Source of the DNA: Chrysomallon squamiferum
Taxonomy: Eukaryota > Mollusca > Gastropoda > Neomphalida > Peltospiridae
Direction: 5' to 3'
Length of the DNA stretch: 40,000 bases
NCBI GenBank assembly: GCA_012295275.1
Contig: CM022675.1
Coordinates: 7,875,832 to 7,915,831 of the forward strand
Shown: positions 39,639-40,000 of the stretch, in pieces
Layout of the letters: every line of letters starts with the position of its first letter
How positions within the stretch are numbered: the stretch's first letter is position 1
Position numbers and translations under genes: made by a program
Notes under the pieces: generated by a model
Database searches by the model: none
Told to the model about the DNA's origin: nothing
Seen by the model: only the letters and a program-made list of their open reading frames with translations

Positions 39639-39772
39639 AATGATGATAATGATAATGATGATGATGATGATAATAATAAATAAATAAAAAGATAATGATG
39701 ATAATGATAATGATGATGATGATGATAATAATAAATAAATAAAAAGATAATGATGATGATAATAATAAAAAA
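39639..39772. repeat. 55-bp tandem duplication of a GAT/AAAT compound microsatellite
   Basis: Units start at 39639, 39694 and 39749 (partial). The first two are the same over the full 55 bp: AATGATGATAATGATAATG, then GATs, AATs and AAATs. A slippage product one order above the triplets. Confidence 0.9.
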
Positions 39773-40000
39773 TAAATAAATTAATTAATAATAATAACAA
39801 CAACAACAACATCAGTACAGTAGATATTAAATTGATCATTTGTACTGCATGAACACAATTATCAAATTTCAAATGAATTTAGTAAAATATATCGGTAAGC
39901 AAATCTGGGGTATGGTTAAATGTACAATACTCTCTATCTCTCTGTATGTCCGTCTGTCTGTCCGCCTATCTATCTATCAATCTATCTATCTATATATCTA
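39773..40000. other. AT-rich spacer ending in TCTG/TCTA repeat
   Basis: A TCTG/TCTA microsatellite starts at about 39930 and runs off the end of the window. Confidence 0.9.

Overview
This window looks like animal nuclear DNA, most likely from a mollusc or another lophotrochozoan. The background is AT-rich and packed with perfect simple repeats: (GA)n/(CT)n, (ATT)n, (CATA)n, (TCTA)n, (CA)n and (AT)n. The only clear gene is split by GT-AG introns. I see no operons, CRISPR arrays, rRNA, convincing tRNA, reverse transcriptase or transposase. The taxonomic call is an inference from repeat style and the gene family, not a proof.

The one confident gene is a Golgi-type carbohydrate sulfotransferase (CHST1/CHST3-like, PAPS-dependent) on the minus strand at 37126-38581. 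Two exons are visible. The upstream one (38392-38581) carries the 5'-phosphosulfate-binding motif. The last one (37126-37916) carries the 3'-phosphate-binding motif and the C-terminal half. Splice sites and phases agree across the 475-bp intron, which is full of CATA repeats. The exon for the N-terminal membrane anchor is not visible and probably lies beyond the window. The last exon has an apparent one-base frameshift near 37320-37350: family-like sequence continues in the next frame to a stop at 37126, so the uninterrupted frame ending at 37187 is probably not the true C-terminus.

The rest is mostly repeat-rich non-coding DNA. Positions 1-31100 alternate long simple repeats with unique spacers of 200-900 bp; a few spacers hold weak exon-like segments (11437-11481 minus, 13111-13273 plus, 26995-27082 plus, 30480-30601 plus). 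Positions 31400-34100 are less repetitive and richer in CpG. They hold a small minus-strand exon with a good signal peptide (31445-31529), a TATA-like site upstream of it (32403-32416), a tract crowded with ACGT, and a degenerate ~30-bp tandem repeat. This may be the 5' end of a secreted-protein gene. Positions 34900-36750 hold further exon-like pieces, two of them faintly C-type-lectin-like, and a strong G-quadruplex motif.

Other structure: a 52-bp exact direct repeat 1.5 kb apart, ten exact TGACGTCA palindromes, a 48-bp minisatellite built on CGATTATCG, and a (GA)n field of nearly 0.8 kb with higher-order punctuation. I did not find a convincing new multi-gene system. The leads most worth checking are the sulfotransferase frameshift, the signal-peptide exon and the recurrent TGACGTCA/ACGT signal.
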